Counted from the first letter of the stretch, positions 1-7,108 are shown. The stretch is 9,216 nucleotides of DNA from Clostridiales bacterium (GCA_012510935.1 JAAZHB010000201.1:1-9216); one strand, 5' to 3'. Notes: generated by a model from the sequence alone, not told the origin. Made by a program: numbers and translations.

Positions 1-5
1 AAAAA

Positions 6-121
6 TCCGGTGATTATAGCAAAGAGGTCACACCTGTTCCCATCCCGAACACAGAAGTTAAGCTCTTTAGCGCTGATGATACTTGGAGGGCAGCCTCCTG
101 GGAAAGTAGGTCGTCGCCGGT
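6..121 (+). rRNA. rrf: 5S ribosomal RNA
   Basis: This is the RNA component of the large subunit central protuberance. The internal block at about 33-61, with the hallmark CCCATCCCGAACACAGAAGTT, is the conserved loop B/helix III region of bacterial 5S rRNA. The 3' portion GGGAAAGTAGGTCGTCGCC is also typical. Helix I is visible: bases 7-14 (CCGGTGAT) pair with 113-120 (GTCGCCGG), allowing two G.U pairs, and close a molecule of about 115 nt, the normal size. The ends are set from this helix and are good to a few bases. It is presumably the last gene of an rRNA operon whose 16S and 23S genes lie left of the window. Confidence 0.96.
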
Positions 122-136
122 TTTTTTGTTTTTTGA
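117..136 (+). terminator. U-tract directly after 5S rRNA
   Basis: The 3' strand of 5S helix I (CCGG at 117-120) runs straight into seven T residues (121-127) and, after one G, further T residues. A-run 1-5 can also pair with this T-run. Helix I plus U-tract could end transcription here, or the tract could be a processing spacer ahead of the stronger hairpin downstream. Confidence 0.5.
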
Positions 137-146
137 ATATTTTATG

Positions 147-209
147 AGAGCCTTTCTTTTGATATGTACCATGAATCATGGACACATATCATTAATAGGT
201 TCTTTTTTT
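147..209 (+). terminator. Long composite hairpin terminator of the rRNA operon
   Basis: An outer stem pairs AGAGCCT (147-153) with AGGTTCT (197-203), with one G.U. After an internal loop, GATATGT (161-167) pairs with ACATATC (184-190), and an apical stem pairs CCATG (169-173) with CATGG (177-181) around an AAT triloop. The right arm ends in a run of seven T (203-209). The shape and position fit a Rho-independent terminator backing up the one next to 5S. It is longer than usual and its tip is a near-perfect palindrome. Confidence 0.72.
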
Positions 210-277
210 GATTTATGTAATTTCTGTCATTTTTATGGCATTTACTTGCCTTCAGTTTCTTATTATTGTGTATATTA

Positions 278-286
278 TGTTATAAT
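278..286 (+). promoter_or_regulatory. Extended -10 promoter for the MurT-like gene cluster
   Basis: TG-T-TATAAT at 278-286 is a perfect extended -10 element for the vegetative sigma factor. No good -35 box is seen at the expected distance (258-263 reads TCTTAT), which is tolerated when the TGn extension is present. Transcription would begin near 293 and give a leader of about 48 nt before the ATG at 341. No riboswitch-like structure is visible in so short a leader. The rest of 210-340 is AT-rich and shows no gene. Confidence 0.65.
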
Positions 287-340
287 ATATATTCAAAGAA
301 ATTGATTTTTCGTAGATACTAAACGAGATGAGGTAATACA

Positions 341-1777
341 ATGATAAGATTTTATTTTGCGCTATGGGCAGCAAAATTATGCGATTGGTATTTTAAAATT
401 AAAGGACAGAAGAGAAACGACTGGCCGGGACTCCTTGCTTTCAAGATCTGTTCAGATTTTCTTAAGAGAATTGCTAAACCTAAGCTTGTTATAACAGTTA
501 CAGGTACCAACGGCAAGACCACCACTTCTGCTCTTATCAATAATATGCTTTTGGAAGAAGGCTACAAGGTTAGCTTTAACGACTGGGGTGCTAATTTGCA
601 CGCGGGATATTGCCTTAACCTTATGCGTGGAGTAAATGCTTTCAACAAATGCGTAATTGATGCGTCTGTTCTTGAAGCTGATGAGAAAACCCTAGGCTAT
701 ACCATGGGCATGGTTGAGCCGGATTATATTTTAGTTACAAATATTTGCAAGGACTCACTTCGTAGGAACGGCCATCCAGAATATATTTTCGACTGTGTGA
801 ATAAGGCTTTCAATAAACTTGGAAGTAAGACCACAGCTATTCTAAATGCAAATGATCCAATAAGCTCTAAACTAGCAGAAGGAACTGGCACTAAGAGAGT
901 TTTCTTTGGAATGGCTGATGCGCATACAGAGCCTTTTGAAAATAGAGTTAAAGATATTTGGGTATGCCCAAATTGCGGGGCTGACATAAAGTATCACTAT
1001 AGACACTACAGACATATCGGAGATTTTTACTGCCCTGAGTGCGGTTTTGCACCACCTGAAGCAAAATACTATGCTGAGAGCGTTAACCTTGATGGTAGAG
1101 AGGCTGTTGTGTGCGAGAATGGGGTTAAAACAAGTTATCCGCTTATTTCCGAGACAGTATATAATGCGTTCAATGTAATGTCTGCAATTGCTGTACTAAG
1201 AGAGGCGGGGATTGCTTCACAGAAAATTGCTGATTTTCTCAGCACACAGAAGGTAACGAAGATTCGCGAGAACTTTATTGAGTATAATGGCATCGAGTAC
1301 CATGCTTATGGAACTAAGAGCCAGAATGTCAGCGCTGCATCAACCGTATTTGAACATATGGCGAAAGAACCTTCTATAAAGGAAGTTGTTTTTTGCATGG
1401 ACGAGGTTCAGGATAAAAACCATCCAACTGAGACGATTACTTGGATTTACGAGACTGACTATGAGTTCTTGAAGTCTCCTAATATCAAGAAAATCGTGTG
1501 CGCAGGGCATATGTTCTTGAACCACAAGCTGAGACTCCTTCTCGCCGGTATTCCTGAGGAGAAAATCGTATGTGTTGAAGACGATTCTCTTGTACCGGAG
1601 TTTATCGATACAGAGGGAATTGAGAAGGTCTATGTTTTATTTGAAATAGATTATGTCGTTAAAGGCGCTAGCTGGCGAGATGCGATTGTCGAAAGAGCTA
1701 TGAGACTTAATGGGGACGAGAGTAAACTGGAGTCCGAAGATGTATTCAAGAATCTTGACAAGGAGGCTTCAAAATAA
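341..1777 (+). CDS. MurT-like Mur ligase (divergent MurT paralog, DUF1727-type C-terminus)
   Basis: The protein resembles MurT, the ATP-dependent Mur ligase subunit that with GatD amidates D-Glu of lipid II in Gram-positive bacteria. What is seen: an N-terminal stretch with a PGL element (29-31), the Mur ligase P-loop TGTNGKTTT (54-62), an acidic LEADE motif (111-115), a four-Cys zinc ribbon (CPNCG at 209-213, CPECG at 231-235) and YNAFNVMSAIAVL (274-286). At 478 aa it is in the MurT size range. Several MurT signatures are altered. The usual TNLFRDQLDRYGE is here TNICKDSLRRNGHPEY (133-148). The KNPAG segment reads KSQNVS (326-331). The ADGxDxSWIWD block is DKNHPTETITWIY (358-370). The C-terminal PTYTAM is not recognisable. 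The SD-like GATGAGGT at 327-334 supports the start. The stop overlaps the next ATG (TAATG), so the two are probably coupled. Family membership is fairly sure; the reaction is unknown, since a classical MurT role would need an active GatD. Confidence 0.85.
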   Translation: MIRFYFALWAAKLCDWYFKIKGQKRNDWPGLLAFKICSDFLKRIAKPKLVITVTGTNGKTTTSALINNMLLEEGYKVSFNDWGANLHAGYCLNLMRGVNAFNKCVIDASVLEADEKTLGYTMGMVEPDYILVTNICKDSLRRNGHPEYIFDCVNKAFNKLGSKTTAILNANDPISSKLAEGTGTKRVFFGMADAHTEPFENRVKDIWVCPNCGADIKYHYRHYRHIGDFYCPECGFAPPEAKYYAESVNLDGREAVVCENGVKTSYPLISETVYNAFNVMSAIAVLREAGIASQKIADFLSTQKVTKIRENFIEYNGIEYHAYGTKSQNVSAASTVFEHMAKEPSIKEVVFCMDEVQDKNHPTETITWIYETDYEFLKSPNIKKIVCAGHMFLNHKLRLLLAGIPEEKIVCVEDDSLVPEFIDTEGIEKVYVLFEIDYVVKGASWRDAIVERAMRLNGDESKLESEDVFKNLDKEASK

Positions 1778-2493
1778 TGAAAAAGTTAGAATTACTATTT
1801 CCAGAGCTTTGTAACATATATGCAGAGAGCTACAATGTTACATATTTACAGAAGTCATGTAAAGAACTTGAGGTAATCGAGACTAGACATACTGACAAGC
1901 CGGCCTTTGTTTCGGAAGATGTTGATATGATTTATCTTGGTTGTGCATCCGAGAGAAAACAGGAACAGATTATTGAAATTCTCAGACCTTACAAGAATAG
2001 GATTGTAGAATTAATTGATAAAGGCGTCGTTTTCCTAGTTACTGGAAATGCATGCGAAATCTTTGGGAAAAGCATCAAAGATGAGGACAGAATTATTGAT
2101 GGACTTGGAATTTTCGACTTCAATGCAGTTCGTGATTTGAACGGGGAAAGACATAACAGTCAATATGTTGGAACCTTTACTGACGATAATGGAGAATCCA
2201 TTCTGATGCTAGGGCACAGGAGCCAGTTCTCTTTCTCCTATGGGGACTTTGAGCAAAATAAGTTCATCGACATTGAGATTGGCATTGGAATGAATCCTGA
2301 GACGAAAGCTGAAGGACTTTATAAGAATAATTTTTTCGCAACATACTCACTTGGACCATATTTGATTATGAATCCACTTTTTGCAAAATATCTTCTGAGA
2401 AAAATTGGAGTTGATGATAGTCTAGCTTTCGAGAAGGAAGCTGTTGAAGCATATGAGTATAGAAGAGATGAGTTAAGAAAGAATTTGGGTTAA
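1777..2493 (+). CDS. GatD-like glutamine amidotransferase, apparently catalytically dead
   Basis: This is a class I glutamine amidotransferase-like protein of GatD length (238 aa). GatD normally hydrolyses glutamine and channels ammonia to MurT. The fold landmarks align: YLGCASERKQ (53-62) corresponds to the GGGSDREQ region, DGLGIFDF (108-115) to GLGILDF, and TYSLGPYLIMNP (189-200) to the TYLHGPxLxxNP motif. The nucleophile site is not conserved. Where GatD has ICGGYQFLG this protein has TGNACEIFG (89-97), so the catalytic Cys falls on Gly90 (codon GGA at 2044). The catalytic His falls on Leu192 (codon CTT at 2350). A Cys at 93 is three residues late. Glutaminase activity is therefore unlikely. 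The reading frame is intact and its codons look like those of its neighbours, so it is not a decaying pseudogene. AGGAGG at 1761-1766 and the one-base overlap fix the start. It may be a structural or allosteric partner of the MurT-like protein. Confidence 0.82.
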   Translation: MKKLELLFPELCNIYAESYNVTYLQKSCKELEVIETRHTDKPAFVSEDVDMIYLGCASERKQEQIIEILRPYKNRIVELIDKGVVFLVTGNACEIFGKSIKDEDRIIDGLGIFDFNAVRDLNGERHNSQYVGTFTDDNGESILMLGHRSQFSFSYGDFEQNKFIDIEIGIGMNPETKAEGLYKNNFFATYSLGPYLIMNPLFAKYLLRKIGVDDSLAFEKEAVEAYEYRRDELRKNLG

Positions 2494-2526
2494 GATTGTT
2501 TTAGGACTTTGAGTTTTATTTTGGTG

Positions 2527-2546
2527 GCAAGTTGGAGACGACTTGC
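2527..2546 (+). other. Small stem-loop ahead of the ATP-grasp gene
   Basis: GCAAGT (2527-2532) pairs with ACTTGC (2541-2546) around an 8-base loop. No T-run follows, so it is not an intrinsic terminator. It lies about 22 bases upstream of the Shine-Dalgarno sequence. It could stabilise or process the polycistronic mRNA or be accidental. Confidence 0.3.
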
Positions 2547-2568
2547 AGAACGAAAAATGCTCTGAAAA

Positions 2569-2573
2569 AGGAG
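2569..2573 (+). promoter_or_regulatory. Ribosome binding site fixing the ATP-grasp start
   Basis: AGGAG at 2569-2573 lies six bases before ATG 2580. The longer open frame from 2532 has no such site and would add 16 residues without family character, so 2580 is the better start. Confidence 0.8.
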
Positions 2574-2579
2574 ATAAAA

Positions 2580-3593
2580 ATGAATGTAGTATATCTTTTT
2601 AGAAGACTTAAAGGCATGAATTATGGGCGTGCGCTTCAATCTGCAAAGCATGTTGCAAATATTACGGGCAAGAGCACAGCCTCAGTAATGATGGATATTG
2701 TAGATTGTTATAAGAAGCATGGCACTGGCTATGTAGATTATGAAACTTTTGAAATGTACAATATGAATGATGCTCAGCGTGCAGAAATTCTTTCGGTAAG
2801 TAAGAATAATATGATGGTTAGAAAGCTGAACCAGGCTGACAAAAGGTTCTATCTTGACGATAAGGCGGTCTTTAATAAGCATTATGATAAGTTTATTAAG
2901 AGAGACTGGCTCTTGATTGATGGAGATAATTTTGATGCTTTTGATAAGTTCTGTGAAGACAAGGAAAGCATATTTATGAAGCCTCTTGATCAGAGCTGTG
3001 GAGCGGGAATCGAGAAGCTTCGTATGGAGGATTATCCTACGAGGGAAGATAGACATGCTTTATACCAGAGACTTTTGGCAGATAAATGCGTGCTTGCTGA
3101 GGAAGTTGTTGTTCAATGCGAGGAGATGAGTAAGCTTTGCACAACATCTGTTAACACAGTAAGACTTGTTACTATACTTAAGGATGGCGTCGTTCATGTT
3201 GCTGCTGGTGCAATTCGTATGGGTAAGGAAGGCGCTTTTGTAGATAACTTTAACCATGGAGGACTAGCAGTTCTAGTTGATGTTAATAAAGGTGAATCTG
3301 TCACCGATGGATATGACAAATGGAGAAAAACCTACGAGTACACACCGATTCTTGGAACTAAGTTGAAAGGCTTCAAAATCCCTCAATGGGAGGCCTGCGT
3401 AGAACTTGTTAAAGAAGCGGCCCTCGTTGTCCCTGAAGTAAGATATATAGCGTGGGATGTATGTATAACAGAGAACTATGGTCCATTACTAATTGAAGGG
3501 AACGCATATCCAGGGCAGGATGTAACGCAATACCCTAAACTCAATCTTGGTACATACAAAGAGTTCAAGAAGATTTTGGGTGACGAGATATAA
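2580..3593 (+). CDS. ATP-grasp protein, sugar-transfer associated type
   Basis: The 337-aa protein has the features of the ATP-grasp family often filed as 'sugar-transfer associated ATP-grasp'. ATP-grasp enzymes activate a carboxylate as acyl-phosphate and join it to an amine or similar nucleophile. Visible motifs: FMKPLDQSCGAGI (132-144), with the nucleotide-binding Lys and glycine loop; an acidic pair EE (174-175); NTVRLVTI (192-199); DNFNHGG (222-228); WDVCI (292-296); and a C-terminal metal-binding segment LIEGNAYPGQD (304-314) with Glu306 and Asn308. The first 100 residues resemble no domain I can name. It follows the GatD-like gene by 86 bases with no clear terminator or strong promoter between, so co-transcription with the Mur ligase pair is likely. 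The substrate is unknown. The neighbourhood suggests a cell-wall or surface-polymer precursor, which is inference. Confidence 0.82.
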   Translation: MNVVYLFRRLKGMNYGRALQSAKHVANITGKSTASVMMDIVDCYKKHGTGYVDYETFEMYNMNDAQRAEILSVSKNNMMVRKLNQADKRFYLDDKAVFNKHYDKFIKRDWLLIDGDNFDAFDKFCEDKESIFMKPLDQSCGAGIEKLRMEDYPTREDRHALYQRLLADKCVLAEEVVVQCEEMSKLCTTSVNTVRLVTILKDGVVHVAAGAIRMGKEGAFVDNFNHGGLAVLVDVNKGESVTDGYDKWRKTYEYTPILGTKLKGFKIPQWEACVELVKEAALVVPEVRYIAWDVCITENYGPLLIEGNAYPGQDVTQYPKLNLGTYKEFKKILGDEI

Positions 3594-3679
3594 TAACGCA
3601 ATGCTTTAAATAAAGCGATGAGAGAAGTTAAAGAGAAATAAATAGTCTATTACTATTAAAGAGATGAGGTGGATTCAAT

Positions 3680-4966
3680 ATGCTAAGATTTAGCGAGGAT
3701 GGGCAGGTACTTAATGAGGACGAATATAGTGCAATTCTAGTTGGCCTTGAGTTAAATGAGGATATCTCATATTCTATGAAAGAATTAGAAGGTCTTGCTG
3801 AGGCCGCAAATGTCGATGTTGAAGCCATAATGGTGCAACATCTTGAGAGACCCAACAATGCAACCTTTATTGGCAAGGGAAAGGTTGAAGAACTTGCTGA
3901 TCTTGCAGCGAAGCTCGAGGTTGACACAGTGATTTTTAATGATGAACTAACTGGAGTTCAAATTCGTAATCTGGAGGATGCAACTGGCAAAAGAGTAATT
4001 GATAGAACGATTCTAATATTAGATATTTTTGCAGCAAGAGCGAGCTCTAAAGAAGGAAAATTGCAAGTTGAACTTGCACAGCTGCAATATAGAATGCCAA
4101 GATTAACGGGTTTTGGTAATTCACTATCTAGATTAGGCGGTGGAATTGGGACTAGAGGCCCTGGAGAGAAGAAACTTGAGACTGATAAGAGGCACATCCG
4201 AAGAAGAATTGACGATATTCGGGCTGAACTTAAAGAGATAAAGAGTACAAGAGAGACTCAGCGTTCAAGAAGAGTGAAGAACGAAATTCCGCTTGTTGCA
4301 TTGGTAGGTTATACAAATTCTGGAAAGTCTGCTATCATGAATCGGCTTATGTCGATTACTGACAAAGATGAGAAAATGGTTTTTGAGAAGGACATGCTTT
4401 TCGCGACTCTCGACACTGCGCAAAGAAATGTAGTGCTTGACTCTAACCACCAATTTATTCTTATTGATACTGTCGGTTTTGTAAGTAAGCTTCCACACTC
4501 TCTTGTAAACGCGTTTAAATCTACTTTGGAAGAAGTATGTTATGCGGATTTGCTCGTGCATGTCGTTGATGCGGCTTACGATAATCACGAATTTCAGATA
4601 GAGGTAACAGACAAGGTTATTAAAGAGATTGGTGCGGGCGATAAGGAGAAAATTATCGCATACAACAAATGTGATTTAATAAGAGAAGAGGACGAGACTC
4701 TTCTGCCAAGATATGGTTGCGATACAGTATATGTGTCTGCTAAAGAAGGAAGAAACATAGACGAACTGATTGAGCAAATTAAGTCCAAAATATATAAGAA
4801 CCATGTTATTGCAGATTTGCTTATTCCTTATTCTAGGGGAGATTTATCATCATATTTGTGCGAGAAAGCCTCAGTCAATGTTATGGAGTATCGAGATGAT
4901 GGTACTTTCTTTAATGCTGAACTGAAGCTTGAAGATTACAATCGTTATAAAGAATTTGAAATTTAA
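3680..4966 (+). CDS. hflX: GTPase HflX
   Basis: HflX is a ribosome-binding GTPase that splits stalled or heat-damaged 70S ribosomes. The order of domains is standard. An N-terminal HflX domain contains FIGKGKVEEL (63-72). The glycine-rich linker TRGPGEKKLETDKR (158-171) follows, then a helical region and the G domain: G1 GYTNSGKS (210-217), G2 FATLD (241-245), G3 DTVGF (263-267), G4 NKCD (329-332) and G5 SAKEG (353-357). The short C-terminal domain extends to residue 428, a normal length. GAGGTGG at 3666-3672 lies seven bases before the ATG. The leader GAGATGAGGT matches that of the MurT-like gene, so both use the same style of initiation region. It stands 86 bases after the ATP-grasp gene. 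Whether it has its own promoter is not clear; no convincing -35/-10 pair was found. Confidence 0.96.
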   Translation: MLRFSEDGQVLNEDEYSAILVGLELNEDISYSMKELEGLAEAANVDVEAIMVQHLERPNNATFIGKGKVEELADLAAKLEVDTVIFNDELTGVQIRNLEDATGKRVIDRTILILDIFAARASSKEGKLQVELAQLQYRMPRLTGFGNSLSRLGGGIGTRGPGEKKLETDKRHIRRRIDDIRAELKEIKSTRETQRSRRVKNEIPLVALVGYTNSGKSAIMNRLMSITDKDEKMVFEKDMLFATLDTAQRNVVLDSNHQFILIDTVGFVSKLPHSLVNAFKSTLEEVCYADLLVHVVDAAYDNHEFQIEVTDKVIKEIGAGDKEKIIAYNKCDLIREEDETLLPRYGCDTVYVSAKEGRNIDELIEQIKSKIYKNHVIADLLIPYSRGDLSSYLCEKASVNVMEYRDDGTFFNAELKLEDYNRYKEFEI

Positions 4967-4977
4967 TAGAGAAAAAT

Positions 4978-5010
4978 GAGAGCTGTCAAAGAAAATGTTT
5001 GACAGCTCTC
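4978..5010 (+). terminator. Hairpin after hflX, possible terminator with a weak U-tract
   Basis: A perfect 13-bp stem pairs GAGAGCTGTCAAA (4978-4990) with TTTGACAGCTCTC (4998-5010) around a 7-base loop. It starts 11 bases after the hflX stop. The following bases (TCTAGTTATGTT) are only partly T-rich, so termination may be incomplete. The right arm contains the -35 box of the next promoter. Confidence 0.55.
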
Positions 5011-5027
5011 TCTAGTTATGTTATAGT
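4999..5027 (+). promoter_or_regulatory. Consensus vegetative promoter for ylxM-ffh, predicting a leaderless mRNA
   Basis: TTGACA (4999-5004, perfect -35) and TATAGT (5022-5027, one base off the -10 consensus) are separated by exactly 17 bases. The expected start of transcription is about 5033-5036, and the ylxM ATG is at 5036, so the mRNA would have essentially no leader. No Shine-Dalgarno sequence precedes this ATG, which fits. Confidence 0.65.
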
Positions 5028-5035
5028 ACCTAAGT

Positions 5036-5398
5036 ATGAAAGAAGATATTAGCACAGTTGAATACGCAAGTCTTTTATATGATTTTTACGGAGACCTTCT
5101 GAATGATAAGCAGTCAAATGTAATGGGCTTATATCATGAAGATAATTTGAGTTTATCGGAAATAGCCGATGATCTTGGTATGACAAGGCAGGCCGTACAT
5201 TACACTCTTAAGAAAGCTGAAGGAAGCCTAGAGAAGTATGAGGAGAAGCTTAAGCTGATTTCCAAGTATTTGAATAATGAGGCGGAGATTAACAGTGCTC
5301 TTAAGAAGCTTGATGAGATTGAAGAAGAAGGATTAAGCGCTGATAATATGAAGCGTTTTGCAGATATAAAGAAGATTTTAGAGAGGTTAGCAGACTAG
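5036..5398 (+). CDS. ylxM: YlxM/p13-family SRP-associated helix-turn-helix protein
   Basis: This small protein is found next to ffh in most Firmicutes and is linked to the signal recognition particle. In streptococci a YlxM is reported to bind SRP components. The 120 residues show the family pattern: LLYDFYGDLLNDKQ (13-26); a sigma-70 region 4-like helix-turn-helix, LSLSEIADDLGMTRQAVHYTLKKAE (38-62, shown here in outline only); then a charged helical tail. It is slightly longer than the usual 105-115 aa. The start is forced: a stop (TAG at 5024) lies just upstream in frame, and no other start codon precedes the conserved YDFYG. The ATG has no ribosome binding site. ffh begins three bases after the stop, so the pair is one unit. 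Confidence 0.92.
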   Translation: MKEDISTVEYASLLYDFYGDLLNDKQSNVMGLYHEDNLSLSEIADDLGMTRQAVHYTLKKAEGSLEKYEEKLKLISKYLNNEAEINSALKKLDEIEEEGLSADNMKRFADIKKILERLAD

Positions 5399-5401
5399 AC
5401 T

Positions 5402-6745
5402 ATGGCATTTGAAGGTTTATCTGAAAAACTACAGAATACATTTAAGACTCTTCGTGGTAAGGGTGTCCTGACAGAGAAGGATATCGATGCGGCGATGAAG
5501 GATGTTAAGATGGCGTTGCTTGAGGCAGACGTCAACTTTAAGGTTGTTAAACAGCTGGTTGCTTCTATCAAGGAGAAGTCGCTTGGCTCAGATGTTATGT
5601 CAAGCCTTACACCAGGGCAGCAAGTTGTAAAGATTGTAAACGAAGAGCTCGTTACTCTAATGGGTGGCGCAGGAAGTAAGCTCACCTTTTCACCTAGTGG
5701 GTTTTCCATCTATATGATGGTTGGATTGCAAGGTACTGGTAAGACCACAACAACTGGTAAGCTCGCAAATTACATGAAGCAACAGGGGAAGAAACCTATG
5801 CTTTGCGCATGTGATGTATATAGACCGGCTGCTATAGATCAGCTCGAAGTTGTTGGTAAGGCTGTAAATACACCAGTGTTTACAATGCGCGAGTCAAACA
5901 ATCCAGTTGAGATTGCCCAAGCGGCAGTCAAAGAAGCACAGCGCAAAGGTTGCAATGTACTTATTGTGGATACCGCCGGAAGACTTCAGATAGATGAAGC
6001 ACTGATGGATGAGCTAGTTCAGATTAAGAAGACTATTAGACCACATGAGATTCTTCTTGTAGTTGATGCTTTGACTGGACAAGATGCCGTTAACATTGCA
6101 TCAGGATTTGACGATGCGCTTGGTGTTGATGGAATCGTAATGACAAAGATGGACGGTGACTCAAGAGGAGGAGCTGCTCTTTCAGTAAAGTCTGTAACAG
6201 GCAAGCCAATTAAGTTCATGGGAACTGGCGAGAAGTATGATGCTCTCGAGCCTTTCCACCCAGACAGAATTGCATCAAGAATTCTTGGAATGGGTGATGT
6301 AATGAGCTTGATTGAGCAAGCTGAGACAGCCTTTGACGAGCAAGAAGCAAAGAAGCTTGAAGAGAAGATGAGAAAGAATAAGTTCGATTTGGACGATTAT
6401 CTGGCTCAGTTCAAGCAAATTAACAAGCTCGGTGGAGTATCTAAGATTATTGATATGATGCCTGGAATTAGTGCATCAGATAAGAAAGATATAGATATAG
6501 ACAAGACAAACAAGGACCTTTCACACATGGAAGCAATTATCAAGTCCATGACAAAGCAAGAGAGGAAAGATCCGTCAGTGCTGAACGCAAGTAGACGTAA
6601 GAGAATTGCGGCTGGAAGCGGCAGACCAGTGTCTGAAATAAATAAGCTTATCAAGCAATATGATGAGATGCGCAAGATGATGAAGAAATTCACGCAAGGT
6701 GGTCTTGGCGGCATGGGAAAGAAGATGTTTAGAGGCTTTAAGTAG
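5402..6745 (+). CDS. ffh: Signal recognition particle protein Ffh (SRP54)
   Basis: Ffh binds signal sequences of nascent membrane and secreted proteins and, with SRP RNA and FtsY, delivers ribosomes to the translocon. The 447 aa follow the N-G-M layout. The N domain helical bundle spans about 1-95. In the G domain are G1 GLQGTGKTTT (108-117), DVYRPAAIDQL (138-148), DTAGR (190-194), TKMDGD (248-253) and GTGE (274-277). The methionine-rich M domain runs from about 300, with the SRP-RNA binding part SGRP (406-409) and a Met/Lys-rich tail (422-443). Length is normal. Only a weak AGAGG (5382-5386) lies 15 bases upstream, so translation is probably coupled to ylxM, which ends three bases before. 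It shares the ylxM promoter. The 102 bases after it hold a weak AT-rich dyad but no convincing terminator. Confidence 0.98.
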   Translation: MAFEGLSEKLQNTFKTLRGKGVLTEKDIDAAMKDVKMALLEADVNFKVVKQLVASIKEKSLGSDVMSSLTPGQQVVKIVNEELVTLMGGAGSKLTFSPSGFSIYMMVGLQGTGKTTTTGKLANYMKQQGKKPMLCACDVYRPAAIDQLEVVGKAVNTPVFTMRESNNPVEIAQAAVKEAQRKGCNVLIVDTAGRLQIDEALMDELVQIKKTIRPHEILLVVDALTGQDAVNIASGFDDALGVDGIVMTKMDGDSRGGAALSVKSVTGKPIKFMGTGEKYDALEPFHPDRIASRILGMGDVMSLIEQAETAFDEQEAKKLEEKMRKNKFDLDDYLAQFKQINKLGGVSKIIDMMPGISASDKKDIDIDKTNKDLSHMEAIIKSMTKQERKDPSVLNASRRKRIAAGSGRPVSEINKLIKQYDEMRKMMKKFTQGGLGGMGKKMFRGFK

Positions 6746-6847
6746 TCTTAGCATATAGCAACGTTCAATATACAGAATATAATGTTGGACTGTTTGCACT
6801 TTAAATAGTTACCAATTTTTAAAATTATTGTTTAGGAGGAAATACCA

Positions 6848-7090
6848 ATGGTAAAGATTAGACTTAAGAGAATGGGCGCTCACAAGAGACCTTTCTACAG
6901 AGTAGTAGTAGCGGATTCAAGAAATCCAAGAGATGGAAAGTTCATCGAGGAGATTGGAACATTCAATCCACTTACAGATCCAGCAGAGATCAAAATTGAT
7001 AATGAAGCAGCGCAGAAGTGGCTTGCTAACGGAGCTCAGCCAACAGATACAGTAAGAGCTCTTCTTAAGAAGTCCGGCGCAATAAAGTAA
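6848..7090 (+). CDS. rpsP: 30S ribosomal protein S16
   Basis: S16 is a small structural protein needed for 30S assembly. The 80 residues begin with the family signature [20 protein letters not shown] (2-21), followed by [20 protein letters not shown]. The length is normal for Gram-positive S16. AGGAGGA (6834-6840) seven bases before the ATG is the strongest ribosome site in the window, as expected for a highly translated gene. It is followed 18 bases later by khpA. A dedicated promoter between ffh and this gene could not be identified with confidence. Confidence 0.98.
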   Translation: MVKIRLKRMGAHKRPFYRVVVADSRNPRDGKFIEEIGTFNPLTDPAEIKIDNEAAQKWLANGAQPTDTVRALLKKSGAIK

Positions 7091-7108
7091 GCAAGGAAGG
7101 TTTATGAG

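Noticed and set aside
2532..2579. Longer ATP-grasp N-terminus beginning at ATG 2532
   Set aside because: It has no ribosome site, it starts inside a stem-loop, and a well-placed AGGAG serves ATG 2580.
2682..3056. 124-codon open frame on the - strand opposite the ATP-grasp gene
   Set aside because: It is a shadow of the strongly supported + strand gene, with no ribosome site or domain features.
3603..3616. GCTTTA/TAAAGC dyad after the ATP-grasp gene as a terminator
   Set aside because: The stem is short and AT-rich, the loop would be two to four bases, and there is no T-run after it.
6759..6787. Dyad CAACGTT...AATGTTG between ffh and rpsP, possible terminator or promoter region
   Set aside because: The stem has seven weak pairs with no following U-tract. 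Nearby TTGGAC and TTGCAC have no -10 at proper spacing (TAAAAT at 6820 is 20 bases from TTGCAC).
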